From Yersinia entomophaga (GTDB lineage Bacteria; Pseudomonadota; Gammaproteobacteria; Enterobacterales; Enterobacteriaceae): 64,000 nt of DNA. Shown one piece after another: positions 1 through 10,638 of this stretch. The DNA lies in NCBI RefSeq assembly GCF_001656035.1, contig NZ_CP010029.1, positions 3,049,602 to 3,113,601 of the forward strand. Reading direction: 5' to 3'. Positions within the stretch are counted from its first letter, which is position 1. Each line of letters starts with the position of its first letter. The position numbers and the translations under genes are program-made. The notes below the pieces were generated by a model. The model was not told where the DNA came from and ran no database searches. It worked only from the letters and a program-made list of their open reading frames with translations.

Positions 1-529
1 TGTGACCGAAGTACAGCATATTGTTATTTTAGCTGAACACCGTTTGCTGGATGCTCAGGATGTTGCAAAACGCTTAGATCATATTCGGCCACTACGTTAT
101 CCACGTTGGCTGGTGGTAGCGATGGTCGCTTTGTCCTGCGGGTGCTTTAGTATGCTAAACGGCGGCGGTTGGGATGCCTTTTCTATCACTTTTATCGCCA
201 GCGGCGTGTCGATGTTTGTGCGGCAAAGTTTGACAGCTCGTCATATGAATCCTCTGATTAACTTCTGTATTACGGCATTCGTTGCGACTTCGGCATCAGG
301 TTTGCTGATGCGCTTACCTCAGTTTGAACAGGCTTCCAGCGTAGCAATGGCCGCCAGCGTTTTACTGTTGGTTCCCGGATTCCCGCTGATTAATGCGGTC
401 GCGGATATGTTTAAAGGCCATGTGAATACCGGACTGGCTCGTTGGGCAATGGCCAGCCTGTTGACGTTATCGACCTGTATTGGCGTGGTGATCGCCATGG
501 CACTGTGGGGGCTGCGGGGATGGGCATGA
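1..529 (+). CDS. yjjP: YjjP, threonine/serine exporter family membrane protein (5'-truncated by window edge)
   Basis: Carboxy-terminal part of a YjjP-like inner-membrane protein. The visible part begins at a segment matching E. coli YjjP near residue 80 ([12 protein letters not shown]), so roughly the first 80 residues lie outside the window. Four to five hydrophobic segments follow, and the highly conserved stretch [20 protein letters not shown] is present. The family (ThrE-like, split into two polypeptides YjjP and YjjB) is linked in E. coli to succinate export. The stop overlaps the yjjB start, which indicates translational coupling and a two-subunit transporter. The GTG at position 2 is internal, not a start. 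Confidence 0.9.
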   Translation, partial: VTEVQHIVILAEHRLLDAQDVAKRLDHIRPLRYPRWLVVAMVALSCGCFSMLNGGGWDAFSITFIASGVSMFVRQSLTARHMNPLINFCITAFVATSASGLLMRLPQFEQASSVAMAASVLLLVPGFPLINAVADMFKGHVNTGLARWAMASLLTLSTCIGVVIAMALWGLRGWA

Positions 530-990
530 GTTTATTATGGGCTTTGCTGCAAGATATGGCGCTGGCGGCCATTCCGGCATTGGGTTTTGCGATGGTGTTT
601 AACGTTCCGATTCGGGCATTACGTTATTGCGCACTGTTGGGCGCTATCGGTCACGGTTCGCGTATGCTGATGATGCATTTTGGTATGAATATCGAATTGG
701 CGTCGCTGGTGGCTTCAATCCTGATAGGCGTGATTGGTATTAGCTGGTCGCGCTGGCTACTCGCGCACCCGAAGGTATTTACGGTCGCTGCGGTTATCCC
801 GATGTTTCCCGGTATTTCTGCCTATACTGCGATGATCTCGGTGGTAGAAATATCCCATTTGGGATACACCGAGGAGTTGATGTCAACGATGGTTACCAAT
901 TTCTTAAAAGCTTCATTTATTGTTGGCGCACTATCGATAGGTTTATCCTTGCCAGGATTATGGCTTTATCGTAAGCGCCCGAGTGTATAG
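520..990 (+). CDS. yjjB: YjjB, second subunit of the YjjPB exporter
   Basis: 156-residue polytopic membrane protein, E. coli YjjB being 157. The conserved block [20 protein letters not shown] and the C-terminal GLWLYRKRP ending are present. The start at 520 (MGMS) matches the length of the family; an upstream in-frame ATG at 442 lies inside yjjP and would add unrelated residues. A second ATG at 526 overlaps the yjjP stop as ATGA. With YjjP it should form the DUF1212/DUF3815-type exporter. In E. coli the next genes are dnaT-dnaC; here folA follows after about 150 bases. Confidence 0.93.
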   Translation: MGMSLLWALLQDMALAAIPALGFAMVFNVPIRALRYCALLGAIGHGSRMLMMHFGMNIELASLVASILIGVIGISWSRWLLAHPKVFTVAAVIPMFPGISAYTAMISVVEISHLGYTEELMSTMVTNFLKASFIVGALSIGLSLPGLWLYRKRPSV

Positions 991-1062
991 GCTTTTTTTC
1001 CGAGGTCAGCAGTCCCATCGCTAAGAGCTGTCTTATATGTGCTGTTAGCCTGATTATGACTA

Positions 1063-1091
1063 TCGACGGCTGATAAGGCTTTACGTATAGT
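1063..1091 (+). promoter_or_regulatory. Candidate folA promoter
   Basis: TCGACG (1063-1068) as a -35 with four of six consensus bases, a 17-base spacer, and TATAGT (1086-1091) as a -10, about 48 bases before the folA start codon. Assigned by pattern only. Confidence 0.4.
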
Positions 1092-1138
1092 GTGAGCAAT
1101 TTTTCGGGACTGGCTAACTTAGCCTACAGGGTTTAATA

Positions 1139-1621
1139 ATGATTATCAGCCTGATCGCTGCACTTGCGGCAGATCGTGTTATTGGTATGGAAAATGCCAT
1201 GCCGTGGCACCTACCGGCTGATTTGGCGTGGTTTAAACGTAACACGCTGAACAAACCGGTAATTATGGGTCGCAAAACGTTTGAATCTATTGGTCGTCCA
1301 CTTCCTGGCCGTCTGAATATCGTTATCAGCAGCCAGTCGGGCACCGACAGCCGCGTCAGCTGGGCAACTTCAATCGACGAAGCGCTGGCTTTAGCCGGTG
1401 ACGTTGAAGAAGTGATGGTTATGGGCGGAGGGCGGGTATATAGCCAGTTCCTCGATCGCGCACATCGCTTGTACCTGACACACATCGATGCTGAAGTTGG
1501 GGGCGATACACATTTCCCTGACTATGAACCTGATGAATGGGAATCTTCATTCAGTGAGTTCCACGATGCAGATGAAGCTAATTCACATAGCTATTGCTTT
1601 GAGATATTAGAGCGTCGCTAG
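1139..1621 (+). CDS. folA: Dihydrofolate reductase
   Basis: Reduces 7,8-dihydrofolate to tetrahydrofolate with NADPH in the cytoplasm; essential for thymidylate, purine and methionine synthesis and the target of trimethoprim. The protein has 160 residues (E. coli 159; one extra residue near the N-terminus). Visible family features are [13 protein letters not shown] with the catalytic acid D28 (D27 in E. coli), the NADPH-binding stretch [19 protein letters not shown], and the second cofactor motif [12 protein letters not shown]. Nothing suggests a resistant or truncated allele. It is followed at once by a strong terminator, so it is monocistronic or the end of its unit. Confidence 0.98.
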   Translation: MIISLIAALAADRVIGMENAMPWHLPADLAWFKRNTLNKPVIMGRKTFESIGRPLPGRLNIVISSQSGTDSRVSWATSIDEALALAGDVEEVMVMGGGRVYSQFLDRAHRLYLTHIDAEVGGDTHFPDYEPDEWESSFSEFHDADEANSHSYCFEILERR

Positions 1622-1647
1622 TTTTTACCGAACTGGATTAATTCAAT

Positions 1648-1674
1648 AGGAGGCCTATATGGCCTCCTTTTTTT
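1648..1674 (+). terminator. Rho-independent terminator of folA
   Basis: Perfect 8-bp stem AGGAGGCC / GGCCTCCT around a TATAT loop, followed by a run of seven T (from 1668). It lies 27 bases after the folA stop. Confidence 0.93.
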
Positions 1675-1802
1675 ATCAAAAAATGCCTGTCTATTATTAT
1701 GGTTCTCGTTATTAAATTAGAAAATGCCAGAGTTCAATCTGGTTGATATATTTATTTTTCCTTTCAATGCTAATTCTTACTTTATATAAATGGGAGTGTT
1801 AA

Positions 1803-2285
1803 ATGCGAAAAATAAATATGGTAACGATTCTACCTATTATTCTATATAGCCACCTGTTATCAGCCTCTGTCAATCATTGCCCAGAGCCGAGTGAAATTGA
1901 TGGGGCTAATGGTATGGGGTTATATTTTACGGCAAATAGTCAGTGGCTTGGAGTATCTCAAGGCGCTGAGAATAATGGAAAAGTTTCTCATTTTTTACGG
2001 GCTACCTACCATCCTTATAATAGTAACGCTGAGACTATAGGTATTTTAACTAGCTGTAGCTATGCCCTTGAATCTGGAACTATAGATATGCATATGAAAG
2101 ATTATGAGTCGATAAAAAACGGTGGCTTTTTTGTTTCTCTGAAAGGGCATGAGCCTTGGGTGAAGACGTCATCGACGTTAACGGGAGATAAATTCGTTTG
2201 TCAGTCTGATGATGTGAAATATTGTACTTTTGACCGGTTGGATTATTACCAAATATGCCAGTTTCAGACGGAAAATAATAGCTAG
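1803..2285 (+). CDS. Small secreted hypothetical protein with five cysteines
   Basis: 160 residues with an N-terminal signal peptide: basic MRK, a hydrophobic stretch to about residue 20, and a likely cleavage near SA-S at 21/22. The mature part is polar, with five cysteines (26, one near 83, and three in the last 25 residues), aromatic residues, and the N-terminal pattern CPEPSEI. A GGGAG ribosome-binding site lies six bases before the ATG. Base composition is AT-richer than in folA or apaH, which suggests later acquisition. The pattern recalls small periplasmic DUF3757-type proteins, but this is a weak resemblance from memory; function is unknown. It sits alone between a terminator and the next orphan gene. 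Confidence 0.7.
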   Translation: MRKINMVTILPIILYSHLLSASVNHCPEPSEIDGANGMGLYFTANSQWLGVSQGAENNGKVSHFLRATYHPYNSNAETIGILTSCSYALESGTIDMHMKDYESIKNGGFFVSLKGHEPWVKTSSTLTGDKFVCQSDDVKYCTFDRLDYYQICQFQTENNS

Positions 2286-2440
2286 AGTAATGTAATGAAT
2301 ACTAAGAAAGGCTAACTGTTAATCACTATTATTTTGATCTATCTTTTTTGAGAGTCTCCGAGTGTCATTTATTTGTCATAAGTGAGACTTATTATTTCTA
2401 TGCATCTGCTTTTATCAATTAAAAATAAGGGAAAATACTT

Positions 2441-2641
2441 ATGGTAAATGAAGTTATGCAATTGAATGAAGATCGATTGATCAATCGTGCAGGACGAGAA
2501 CTGCGTGCAGATAATATTGATAAAATAGGTTTAGTTGGAATTCTTGGCGGCGGAATCTGGCCTGCCTCAATCGAGAGCGACAGCTTCGACAACATGCTTC
2601 AAAGCAGTGCGGTTACGGATAGGAATTTTTGGCAAGAGTAG
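2441..2641 (+). CDS. Orphan 66-residue peptide with Gly-rich hydrophobic core
   Basis: A short reading frame with a plausible ribosome-binding site (AAGGG, nine bases before ATG). The product has a charged N-terminal half, a short hydrophobic Gly-rich core (IGLVGILGGGIWP), and an acidic tail. The layout of charged leader, glycines and downstream segment recalls export-leader peptides of small secreted peptides, but the canonical VSGG or ISGA leader ending is absent and no transporter or peptidase gene is nearby. I do not recognise the family. A second ATG at residue 6 is possible. Its GC content is higher than that of the preceding gene, and an inverted repeat follows its stop. Confidence 0.5.
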   Translation: MVNEVMQLNEDRLINRAGRELRADNIDKIGLVGILGGGIWPASIESDSFDNMLQSSAVTDRNFWQE

Positions 2642-2671
2642 TTCGGTGCGCAATGTCATTCTGAAAAATGA

Positions 2672-2701
2672 GAAATGGCACAAATAAATACGTGCCATTT
2701 C
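2672..2701. terminator. Inverted repeat between convergent orphan gene and apaH
   Basis: Perfect 10-bp stem GAAATGGCAC / GTGCCATTTC with a 10-base loop. It lies between the stop of the 66-residue gene and the apaH stop. The T-run is poor on the plus side (TTTC) and modest on the minus side (TCATTTTTC). It probably ends transcription from both sides. Confidence 0.6.
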
Positions 2702-2717
2702 ATCATATTAAACGAGG

Positions 2718-3566
2718 TTAATTAGCCGCTGCGATGCTGACGTCAGTGCCTTTTTCGCGGAAAGATTGCTGAGTGAAATAGCGCTTATCTTCCCAGCGCA
2801 GCATAGTCAGCACGCCTCCCCAGCAACAGCCGGTATCCAGCGCGTAAATACCTTCCGGAGCGCCTTTCCCTTCCAGAGATGCCCAGTGACCAAACGCAAT
2901 GGAATAATCAGGATCAACCAACCGAGGCAAATCAAACCAGGGTTTTAGCGGTGATGGCGCATTCTCTGGCGTATCTTTGCAGATCATGTCCAACTGACCA
3001 TTTGGGAAGCAGTACCGCATACGGGTTAGAGCATTAGTGCTAAAACGCAAACGAGCCAGACCAGATAGCTCCTGGCTCCAATTGTTTGGCATATCGCCGT
3101 ACATGGCATCCAGAAATAGTGGATAGCTGTCGCTACTCAGCACCGCTTCGACTTCGCGGGCACAGGTTTGGGCGGTTTCAATATCCCACTGTGGCGTGAT
3201 TCCTGCGTGGGCCATCACCAGTTTCAATTCCTCATCGACCTGAAGCACCGGCTGGCGGCGTAACCAGTTAATCAATTCATCGGCGTCTTGGGCTTCCAGC
3301 AGCGGGGTGATGCGATCTTTGGGCTTATTGCGGCTAATGCCAGCATAAACTGCTAATAAGTGCAGGTCGTGATTGCCTAGCACCATACGTACGGCCGGGC
3401 CTAATGCGCGAACATAGCGCAGAACATCTAAAGATGCGGGGCCACGGGCGACCAAATCACCGGTTAACCAAAGAGTGTCTTGCTGAGTATTAAACTCAAC
3501 TTGCGCCAATAGGGCGCGTAGTTCATCGATACAGCCGTGAACATCGCCAATCAGGTAGGTAGACAT
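2718..3566 (-). CDS. apaH: Bis(5'-nucleosyl)-tetraphosphatase, symmetrical
   Basis: Hydrolyses diadenosine tetraphosphate to two ADP, and can remove Np4N caps from RNA. The 282-residue protein (E. coli 280) shows the metallophosphatase motifs GDVHG (7-11), GDLVARG (36-42) and GNHD (64-67), with a further histidine in the C-terminal GHWASLEG stretch. It is the last gene of the run lptD-surA-pdxA-rsmA-apaG-apaH, 16 bases after apaG, so it is probably co-transcribed. Start ATG at 3566 matches the family N-terminus ([11 protein letters not shown]). Confidence 0.98.
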   Translation of the reverse strand: MSTYLIGDVHGCIDELRALLAQVEFNTQQDTLWLTGDLVARGPASLDVLRYVRALGPAVRMVLGNHDLHLLAVYAGISRNKPKDRITPLLEAQDADELINWLRRQPVLQVDEELKLVMAHAGITPQWDIETAQTCAREVEAVLSSDSYPLFLDAMYGDMPNNWSQELSGLARLRFSTNALTRMRYCFPNGQLDMICKDTPENAPSPLKPWFDLPRLVDPDYSIAFGHWASLEGKGAPEGIYALDTGCCWGGVLTMLRWEDKRYFTQQSFREKGTDVSIAAAN

Positions 3567-3582
3567 ATTTTTCGGGGCCGGA

Positions 3583-3960
3583 TTAGTGGATCAGCGTCGG
3601 GATAGCCAAACGGAAGACGGGAATTGCCGTACGGAATGCCTGGCCTAGGTGATCAACCATTTCGTAGTGCCCTTCCATGGTACCCAGCGGCGTTTCTAGT
3701 ACCGCGCCGCTGGTATATTGGAATTCATTGCCCGGAAGAATCAGCGGTTGCTCACCGATAACGCCTTCACCTTGAACTTCGGTCTGACGACCGTTGCTAT
3801 TGGTGATCAGCCAGTAACGACCAACCAGCTGAACCGTTGAACGCCCCAGATTGCGAATAGTGACGGTATAGGCGAAGACAAAGCGTTCTTCATCAGGTAT
3901 CGATTGGGTTTCCACATAGATACTTTGTACCTGCACACACACACGGGGCCGTTCAATCAT
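3583..3960 (-). CDS. apaG: ApaG domain protein
   Basis: 125 residues, the full length of the family, an immunoglobulin-like beta fold (DUF525) of uncertain biochemical role, associated with Co2+/Mg2+ homeostasis phenotypes. The family signature [21 protein letters not shown] is visible as overlapping shorter conserved blocks (FQYTSG, GTMEGHY). It lies 12 bases after rsmA and 16 before apaH, within the operon. Confidence 0.96.
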   Translation of the reverse strand: MIERPRVCVQVQSIYVETQSIPDEERFVFAYTVTIRNLGRSTVQLVGRYWLITNSNGRQTEVQGEGVIGEQPLILPGNEFQYTSGAVLETPLGTMEGHYEMVDHLGQAFRTAIPVFRLAIPTLIH

Positions 3961-3972
3961 GGCGAACTCCTG

Positions 3973-4791
3973 TTATTCCTGCGGTGTCGATTGCGCCGAA
4001 AGCCAGTTAGCCAGCTTACAGTATTGCGCCACAGAAATGTTTTCTGCGCGAAGCGTCGGATTGACACCTAATTCGGTTAATTGCTCAGGCGTAAACAAAT
4101 CCCCTAAGCTATTACGTACGGTTTTCCTGCGCTGGTTAAAAGCTTGCGTAGTAATGCGGCTCAGCATACGCACATCCCCAACCGGGTTAGGCATGTTCAC
4201 ATGAGGAACCAGACGTACCACGGCAGAGTCTACTTTTGGCGCTGGGGTGAAGGCCGTAGGTGGCACTTCAAGAACTGGTATCACGTTACAATAATATTGC
4301 GCCATGACGGTTAAGCGGCCATAAGCCTTACTGTTTGGGCCAGCAACCAAGCGGTTTACCACTTCTTTTTGCAACATGAAATGCATGTCGCGAATAGCCT
4401 GAGTATAGCTGAACAGGTGGAACATTAACGGGGTAGAAATGTTGTACGGCAGGTTACCAAACACGCGTAATGGCTGACCCGCCTGTTCTGCCAGCTCGGC
4501 AAAATCAATCTTCATGGCATCTTGCTGGTGGATCGTCAGCTTATCTTTTAGCTGCGGATGGCTGGCCAAACGTGCGGCAAGATCGCGATCCAGCTCGATA
4601 ACCGTCATGTGATCCATACGTGCAGCAACTGGTTCGGTTAACGCGCCTAAGCCGGGCCCGATTTCCACTACCGCTTCCCCGGGAACAGGGTGGATCGCAG
4701 AAACAATACTATCGATGACAAACTGATCGTTTAAAAAGTTTTGTCCAAAGCGTTTGCGGGCAAAGTGCCCTTGGTGGACTCTATTATTCAT
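3973..4791 (-). CDS. rsmA: 16S rRNA (adenine1518/1519-N6)-dimethyltransferase
   Basis: Dimethylates the two adjacent adenines in the 3' terminal loop of 16S rRNA (KsgA; loss gives kasugamycin resistance). The 272-residue protein (E. coli 273) shows the [11 protein letters not shown]-terminal motif, the S-adenosylmethionine motif [13 protein letters not shown], and the catalytic NLPY ([11 protein letters not shown]). Start ATG overlaps the pdxA stop by eight bases, so translation is coupled. Confidence 0.98.
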   Translation of the reverse strand: MNNRVHQGHFARKRFGQNFLNDQFVIDSIVSAIHPVPGEAVVEIGPGLGALTEPVAARMDHMTVIELDRDLAARLASHPQLKDKLTIHQQDAMKIDFAELAEQAGQPLRVFGNLPYNISTPLMFHLFSYTQAIRDMHFMLQKEVVNRLVAGPNSKAYGRLTVMAQYYCNVIPVLEVPPTAFTPAPKVDSAVVRLVPHVNMPNPVGDVRMLSRITTQAFNQRRKTVRNSLGDLFTPEQLTELGVNPTLRAENISVAQYCKLANWLSAQSTPQE

Positions 4792-5773
4792 TGCTGTTAT
4801 TTATCATTTTAATGGCTAAATTTAATGCCGTTTTGAAGCTGCCCACGTCGGCAGTGCCGGTAGCAGCAAGTTCCAAAGCGGTTCCGTGGTCCACTGATGT
4901 GCGGATAAAAGGCAGACCGAGGGTAATATTTACCGCTCGTCCAAAGCCTTGGTATTTTAACACCGGTAGCCCCTGATCGTGATACATGGCTAATACGGCA
5001 TCGGCATGTTGCAAATATTTGGGCTGGAACAAGGTATCCGCCGGCAACGGGCCAATCAAGGTCACGCCTTGCTGACGCAGCTCGTCTAGCGCGGGAATAA
5101 TGATATCCAGCTCTTCACGACCCATATGGCCGCCTTCGCCTGCGTGTGGATTTAACCCACAAACATAAATATGCGGCTGTTGGATGCCAAATTTGGTTTT
5201 GAGATCCCGATCGAGAATAGTGATAACTTCGTGCAGGTTATCCCGAGTTATAGCGCGAGAAACCTCTGACAACGGTAAATGCGTTGTAGCCAGAGCGACG
5301 CGCAGCTCTTCGGTTGCCAGCATCATAACGACTTTTTGGCACAGGCTACGCTCGGCAAAAAACTCAGTATGACCAGTGAAAGGGACGCCTGCATCATTAA
5401 TAATGCTTTTTTGTACCGGACCGGTGACCAAAGCCGCGAATTCACCCCGCAAGCATCCATCGCAGGCCTGAGCCAGCGTTTCTACCACGTAGGCGCTGTT
5501 ACTAACCGAAGGAACACCTGCGGTGACCGGAGCGGCGGCAACGGGCAGGATGGTTAAGGTTCCTGCCCGCTGGGCAAGGCCAGCTTCATCGGGTTGATAT
5601 TCCCGCAATTGCAGAGGGAGCTTCAATTGCTCCGCCCGTTCAAGTAGCAAGGCCGGATCGGCGCACACGACTAACTCAACAGGCCAGTCCTGTTGAGCCA
5701 GAGTGATCACCAGATCCGGCCCAACCCCGGCAGGTTCGCCGGGGGTAATGACAATGCGGTTATTTTTGTGCAT
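4784..5773 (-). CDS. pdxA: 4-hydroxythreonine-4-phosphate dehydrogenase
   Basis: Oxidises 4-phosphohydroxy-L-threonine in the DXP-dependent route to pyridoxal 5'-phosphate. ATG 5773 gives 329 residues, identical in length to E. coli PdxA and beginning [21 protein letters not shown]; a TTG at 5785 or ATG at 5782 would only add three to four residues. Conserved blocks [23 protein letters not shown] and [13 protein letters not shown] (metal-binding histidines) are present. The start overlaps the end of surA by 14 bases. Confidence 0.97.
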   Translation of the reverse strand: MHKNNRIVITPGEPAGVGPDLVITLAQQDWPVELVVCADPALLLERAEQLKLPLQLREYQPDEAGLAQRAGTLTILPVAAAPVTAGVPSVSNSAYVVETLAQACDGCLRGEFAALVTGPVQKSIINDAGVPFTGHTEFFAERSLCQKVVMMLATEELRVALATTHLPLSEVSRAITRDNLHEVITILDRDLKTKFGIQQPHIYVCGLNPHAGEGGHMGREELDIIIPALDELRQQGVTLIGPLPADTLFQPKYLQHADAVLAMYHDQGLPVLKYQGFGRAVNITLGLPFIRTSVDHGTALELAATGTADVGSFKTALNLAIKMINNSNE

Positions 5774-7061
5774 CGCTACCATCAAGAATCTTCACATAAG
5801 AAGCGGCACGTTGTTCCTGCATCCAGGTTTGCGCTTCTTCAGAGAATTTACGGTTAAACAGCATGCGGTAGGCACGATCTTTCTGCGCCGCATCGGTTCG
5901 GTCTACCTGACGGGTATCGACTACCTGAATCAAATGCCAGCCGAAAGATGAATGAACCGGCGCACTGATCTCGCCTTTTTTCAGTTTCATCAAGGCATCA
6001 CGGAAGGCTGGATCGTAGATGTCGGGAGAAGCCCAACCCAGATCGCCGCCTTGTACCGCAGAGCCTGGATCTTCAGAAAGTCGCTTGGCTTCATCGGCAA
6101 AGGTTGCCTTGCCGCTTTTGATATCATTCGCCGCTGCCTGTAATTTTGCGCGTGCCTGATCGTCGGTCATCACAACGGATGGTTTAAGCAAAATATGGCG
6201 AGCGTGCACTTCTGTAACCGAAACGGTTTGATTTGTGCCGCGAATATCATTCACTTTCAGAATATGGAAACCGACGCCGGAGCGAATCGGCCCAACAACC
6301 TGACCTTTGCTGGCCGTTTGCAGTCTTTCAGCAAATAGCGTTGGCAATTCCTGTAGCTTGCCCCAACCCATTTGGCCGCCTTTCAATGCCTGAGAATCGG
6401 CAGAGTTTGCGATAGCCAATTTGCCAAAGTCCGCGCCATTTTTGAGTTCCGCGACCAGATTTTTTGCCAAGTCTTCAGCGGTATCAACCTGCTGTTGGGA
6501 TGGATTTTCCGGTAACGGAATTAAAATGTGGCTCAGGTTTAATTCAGCGTCATCGCCGGTCTGGGCTGCGATCTGTTTGGCCAGTGATTCGACTTCTTGC
6601 GGTAAAATGGTGATGCGACGGCGAACTTCGTTATTTCGCACTTCGGAGGTCAGCATTTCTTTGCGAATCTGGGCGCGGTAAGTGTTGTAATCTAACCCTT
6701 CAGCGGCCAGACGGCTGCGCATTTGTGCCGTTGTCATACGGTTTTGCGCCGCAATATCAGCAATGGCTTTATCCAGCGCTTCGTCGGAAACGGTAATCCC
6801 CATTTTCTGTGCCATCTGCAATTGGATATTATCCATAATCAGGCGTTCCAGAATCTGGTGGCGCAACGTGCCTTCGTCAGGAATTTGCTGACCAGCCTGT
6901 TGCGCATTGAGTTTTACCGACTGTAACAAACCGTCGACGTCACTCTGCAAGACCACACCGTTATTAACCACGGCGGCCACTTTATCAACTTCTTGTGGTG
7001 CTGCGAACGCGGTATTGGCACCGATCACCAATCCGAGAATAAGCGTTCTCCAGTTCTTCAT
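5760..7061 (-). CDS. surA: Periplasmic peptidyl-prolyl isomerase and chaperone SurA
   Basis: Main periplasmic chaperone that carries unfolded outer-membrane beta-barrel proteins, including LptD, to the BAM complex. 433 residues (E. coli 428) with a signal peptide ([20 protein letters not shown]), an N-terminal chaperone domain, and two parvulin repeats, recognisable at [10 protein letters not shown] and ARHILLKPS. It follows lptD by 66 bases on the same strand, so the chaperone and one of its most demanding clients are encoded together. Confidence 0.98.
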   Translation of the reverse strand: MKNWRTLILGLVIGANTAFAAPQEVDKVAAVVNNGVVLQSDVDGLLQSVKLNAQQAGQQIPDEGTLRHQILERLIMDNIQLQMAQKMGITVSDEALDKAIADIAAQNRMTTAQMRSRLAAEGLDYNTYRAQIRKEMLTSEVRNNEVRRRITILPQEVESLAKQIAAQTGDDAELNLSHILIPLPENPSQQQVDTAEDLAKNLVAELKNGADFGKLAIANSADSQALKGGQMGWGKLQELPTLFAERLQTASKGQVVGPIRSGVGFHILKVNDIRGTNQTVSVTEVHARHILLKPSVVMTDDQARAKLQAAANDIKSGKATFADEAKRLSEDPGSAVQGGDLGWASPDIYDPAFRDALMKLKKGEISAPVHSSFGWHLIQVVDTRQVDRTDAAQKDRAYRMLFNRKFSEEAQTWMQEQRAASYVKILDGSDAQK

Positions 7062-7127
7062 ACCTTTTCCATTATGTAATCCGCAGTTGCGGGTTTAAAT
7101 TCACTGAATTCAGTGTGTTACTCAGTA

Positions 7128-9503
7128 TCAGAATGCGCTTTGGTAAGGCAGGATACCAGAGCGTAACATCTGTTGGGTACCCAAACTGTGGTTGCTGCTT
7201 AAACCACGTAACTCTATGTTAAACGAGATTTTGTTATCATATTTACTGGTATTGTCCAGCGTGTTCCAGCCGTTGATTTTACGCTCATAGCCCAGATTAA
7301 TCGCCCAACAGCAGGTATTGTACTGTACCCCAACCAGTTGGCTAGCCGGTTGATTGGCCTTAGTGTCGTAATAGTATGACCCGACGATAGCCCAACGGTC
7401 GGCCAACGGTAAACTGGCCACTGCACCCACTTGAGAAATACCTTCCTGATAGCCCTGGCTTCTCACCTTAGGTACCGCCGCCTGAATATATTCAGGGCTG
7501 GCGTAGCGGTAGTTCAACTGAAGCACCGTTTCGGCATTGTGGCGATATTCCATCACTGTATTACCCTGAGTCAGACTTCCCAAGCGGGTATCGTACTGCG
7601 CTCCGCCTCTAAAGCCCCACTTATCGGTAATTTTCCAATAGGTGTCCCCGGCCCATACCAGGCTACCGGTATCATTGCTGTTGTCGATATTGGCTGAGTT
7701 TTTATTATTATCACCGGTTCTGGAAGGGGTGAAATAATAGATTTGACCCAAGGAAACGTTAAAACGTTCAACCAGCCCATCATCATAAATGCGAGAAGTT
7801 AAACCGGTAGCGATCTGATTGGCCGATGCGATGCGATCCAACCCGCCATATGTACGGTCACGGAACAGGCCGGTATAGTCAGTTTGCAGCAGAGTGGTGT
7901 CGTAAAGATAGATGTCATCCTGGTTGCGATAAGGCACATACAAATATTGGGCTCGTGGCTCCAAAGTTTGCGTATAGCCTTCTGCCCAATCCATCTGGCG
8001 GTCAAATACCACTTTTCCATCGACTTTAAACTGTGGCAGAACGCGATTGACTGAATCTTGCAGTTCTGGAGCCACACCACCGTTATTCGCCACATAATTA
8101 CTTGAAAAACCAGTGGGAATATCTTGCTGATAGTGAGTTGCCATCAGCTTGATTTCGGTATTCAGGCTCGCCCAATCGTTCGCCAGAGGAAGATTGATTG
8201 ATGGCTCAATATGGAAACGATCCGCCTTCGGATTATTCGGATTCACGCTGGTGAATTTAACTGCTTGCCCATACACCCGCATATCGAACGGGCCTACATC
8301 GTTTTTGTAATAATTGAGATCTAACTGCGGCTGGGCGCGGTAGGCATTTGAGTCACCGCCACCATTGGCGAATACTTGGAACTGTTTGGATGACAATGTA
8401 GCGTCCCAGTTTTTCTGCGCATAGCCCACGCTAAAAATTTGCGTGGCGTAGCCGTCAGTACTGGAACCATAAAGTGAAGTGAAGTCTCTAAAGTAAGTCG
8501 GATCGCTGACTTTGGTATAGTCGATGTTAAAGCGCCATACCTGATCCATGACGCCAGAATGGCCCCAGTAGTAGAGCCAACGAGCTTTATCATTATTGGC
8601 TTTGTCTGCGCTGGCATATTCGCGGTCGCTTGATAGCCAGTCGAATGCCATGGTACCAGCACCGGGGGCTAGCAAATAGCGGAATTCGTTCTGGAACTGA
8701 GTGCCGCGTTTCTCAATGTAGTGAGGTGTAATGGTGGCATCAAAGTTCGGCGCGATGTTCCAGTAGTACGGCAACATGAATTCGAAGCCGTTATTGGTGC
8801 TGTAACGCGCATTCGGGATCAGGAAACCGGAGCGGCGTTTATCGCCAACGGGCAGTTGCATATATGGGCTATAGAAAACCGGTACCGGCCCGATTTTAAA
8901 GCGTGCATTCCAGATCTCGGCCACTTGTTCTTCGCGATCATGAATCACTTCGCTACCCACTACGCTCCAGCTGTTATCACCGGGCAGGCACGAGGTAAAA
9001 GTACCGTTTTCCAGAATGGTATAGCGATTTTGACCGCGCAGTTTCATCAGATCGGCATCACCGCGACCCTGACGCCCTACCATTTGGTAGTCGCCCTTAT
9101 CCATATTGGTGTCTTTGGTGTTCAGATTTGACCAGGCTTTTGGCCCTTTCAGAATAATCTGCGGATCGTCGTAATTGACATCACCTATAGCGGTGACGGT
9201 TCGCACCGGAATCGGCTGGCCGGGTTCCTGTGTCTGGTGTAACTGAACCTCATTGGCCGTTAGGGTGCTGTTACCCTGCTGGACATTAACGTTACCGGTG
9301 AAAACCGCACTGTGGGGATAATTGCCTTCGGTTTTATCCGCTTGGATATGCACCGGAAGCTGGTTGGTATCGCCCGTAACCAGCGGTTTGTCATAGGTAG
9401 GAACGCCGAACATGCATTGTTCAGCGAGGTCGGCCAGCGATTGCTGACTATAGAGTGCCGTCCATATCAACGTGGCCAGCAGTGTTGGGAATCTTTTTTT
9501 CAT
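7128..9503 (-). CDS. lptD: LPS-assembly outer-membrane protein LptD
   Basis: Inserts lipopolysaccharide into the outer leaflet together with LptE. 791 residues (E. coli 784): a signal peptide ending near QQSLA, an N-terminal OstA/LptA-like jellyroll domain up to about residue 200, then a large beta-barrel with alternating aromatic strands. The two cysteine pairs expected for the native rearranged disulfides are present (one near the mature N-terminus, one in TSCLPG, and adjacent Cys in the NTCCW stretch). ATG 9503 is the first gene of the six-gene minus-strand operon; djlA is divergent. Confidence 0.97.
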   Translation of the reverse strand: MKKRFPTLLATLIWTALYSQQSLADLAEQCMFGVPTYDKPLVTGDTNQLPVHIQADKTEGNYPHSAVFTGNVNVQQGNSTLTANEVQLHQTQEPGQPIPVRTVTAIGDVNYDDPQIILKGPKAWSNLNTKDTNMDKGDYQMVGRQGRGDADLMKLRGQNRYTILENGTFTSCLPGDNSWSVVGSEVIHDREEQVAEIWNARFKIGPVPVFYSPYMQLPVGDKRRSGFLIPNARYSTNNGFEFMLPYYWNIAPNFDATITPHYIEKRGTQFQNEFRYLLAPGAGTMAFDWLSSDREYASADKANNDKARWLYYWGHSGVMDQVWRFNIDYTKVSDPTYFRDFTSLYGSSTDGYATQIFSVGYAQKNWDATLSSKQFQVFANGGGDSNAYRAQPQLDLNYYKNDVGPFDMRVYGQAVKFTSVNPNNPKADRFHIEPSINLPLANDWASLNTEIKLMATHYQQDIPTGFSSNYVANNGGVAPELQDSVNRVLPQFKVDGKVVFDRQMDWAEGYTQTLEPRAQYLYVPYRNQDDIYLYDTTLLQTDYTGLFRDRTYGGLDRIASANQIATGLTSRIYDDGLVERFNVSLGQIYYFTPSRTGDNNKNSANIDNSNDTGSLVWAGDTYWKITDKWGFRGGAQYDTRLGSLTQGNTVMEYRHNAETVLQLNYRYASPEYIQAAVPKVRSQGYQEGISQVGAVASLPLADRWAIVGSYYYDTKANQPASQLVGVQYNTCCWAINLGYERKINGWNTLDNTSKYDNKISFNIELRGLSSNHSLGTQQMLRSGILPYQSAF

Positions 9504-9686
9504 ACGCGCTTTTGGTGTTCCGTCATCAGGGGCAACGTGCCGGCAAACGGTCTGAGACTATCTCACTCATCAGAGTTGCGCTAGTGTTAAATCCGGCCGT
9601 TTACACGTCTCGCCGTTAGGCACAGAGCTAAATGCCGAGTATGATAATGCAAAATTTGACTGACGGCATGATGAATTGAGGAGTAT

Positions 9687-10499
9687 ATGCAGTATTGGGG
9701 AAAACTGCTCGGTCTGATATTGGGATTGATGTCCGGTATTGGTTTCTGGGGTGTAGTACTGGGGTTGATCGTCGGCCATATGGTAGATAAGGCTCGAACC
9801 GCGCGACGCCGCGGCTTTTTCGTCGATCAGCAAACGCGACAATCACTGTTTTTTCGCACCACATTTCAGGTTATGGGGCACCTGACCAAAGCCAAAGGAC
9901 GCGTAACTGAAGTTGATATTCAGCTTGCCAGTCAGTTGATGGATCGTATGCAATTACATGGAAATGCCCGCACGGCGGCGCAGCAGGCGTTCCGTGAAGG
10001 TAAGCAAAGCGACTTCCCATTGCGGGAAAAACTGCGTGAATTGCGCAGCGTTTGCTTCGGTCGTTTCGATCTTATTAGGATGTTTCTGGAAATTCAGTTA
10101 CAGGCTGCTTTTGCCGATGGTTCGCTCCATCCGAATGAACGGCAGGTACTGTACGTTATTGCCGATGAGCTAGGTATTTCCCGCAGCCAGTTCGATCAGT
10201 TTCTTCGCATGATAGAAGGTGGTCGTCAGTTTGGTGGGCAGGGTGGTTACTCTCAAGGGGGCTACCAGCAGGCACCGCAAGGGCCAACTCTGGCTGATGC
10301 CTGTAAAGTGCTAGGCGTTAATCCGAGCGATGATGCCGTTGCCATCAAGCGTGCTTATCGCAAATTAATGAGCGAACATCACCCGGATAAATTGGTCGCT
10401 AAGGGCCTTCCGCCGGAAATGATGGAAATGGCTAAGCAGAAAGCGCAGGAAATTCAGTCCGCTTATGATTTGATTAAGCGAGAAAAGGGATTTAAATAA
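9687..10499 (+). CDS. djlA: Membrane-anchored co-chaperone DjlA
   Basis: Type III DnaJ protein that stimulates DnaK at the inner membrane and influences the Rcs envelope-stress pathway. 270 residues (E. coli 271): a single N-terminal membrane segment (about 4-31) rich in glycine that dimerises, a TerB-like central domain, a Gly/Gln-rich linker ([13 protein letters not shown]), and a C-terminal J-domain with the HPD triad in [15 protein letters not shown] ribosome-binding site lies a few bases before the ATG. Divergent from lptD across 183 bases. Confidence 0.97.
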   Translation: MQYWGKLLGLILGLMSGIGFWGVVLGLIVGHMVDKARTARRRGFFVDQQTRQSLFFRTTFQVMGHLTKAKGRVTEVDIQLASQLMDRMQLHGNARTAAQQAFREGKQSDFPLREKLRELRSVCFGRFDLIRMFLEIQLQAAFADGSLHPNERQVLYVIADELGISRSQFDQFLRMIEGGRQFGGQGGYSQGGYQQAPQGPTLADACKVLGVNPSDDAVAIKRAYRKLMSEHHPDKLVAKGLPPEMMEMAKQKAQEIQSAYDLIKREKGFK

Positions 10500-10568
10500 G
10501 ATCGGATTTTTATTGAGATGCTTATCGATAAAATTTGCGGTCGCAACTTTTGTGCCATTTCATTCGAT

Positions 10569-10597
10569 ATTAAGGAAGGTAGGACGCCTTCCTTAAT
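10569..10597. terminator. Inverted repeat between convergent djlA and rluA
   Basis: Perfect 11-bp stem ATTAAGGAAGG / CCTTCCTTAAT with a 7-base loop. No proper T-run on either side (AATAATTC on plus). A bidirectional transcription stop is likely but not of the classical type. Confidence 0.55.
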
Positions 10598-10638
10598 AAT
10601 TCATCAAACACGATACTTACTTTACCGTTACTCATCAC

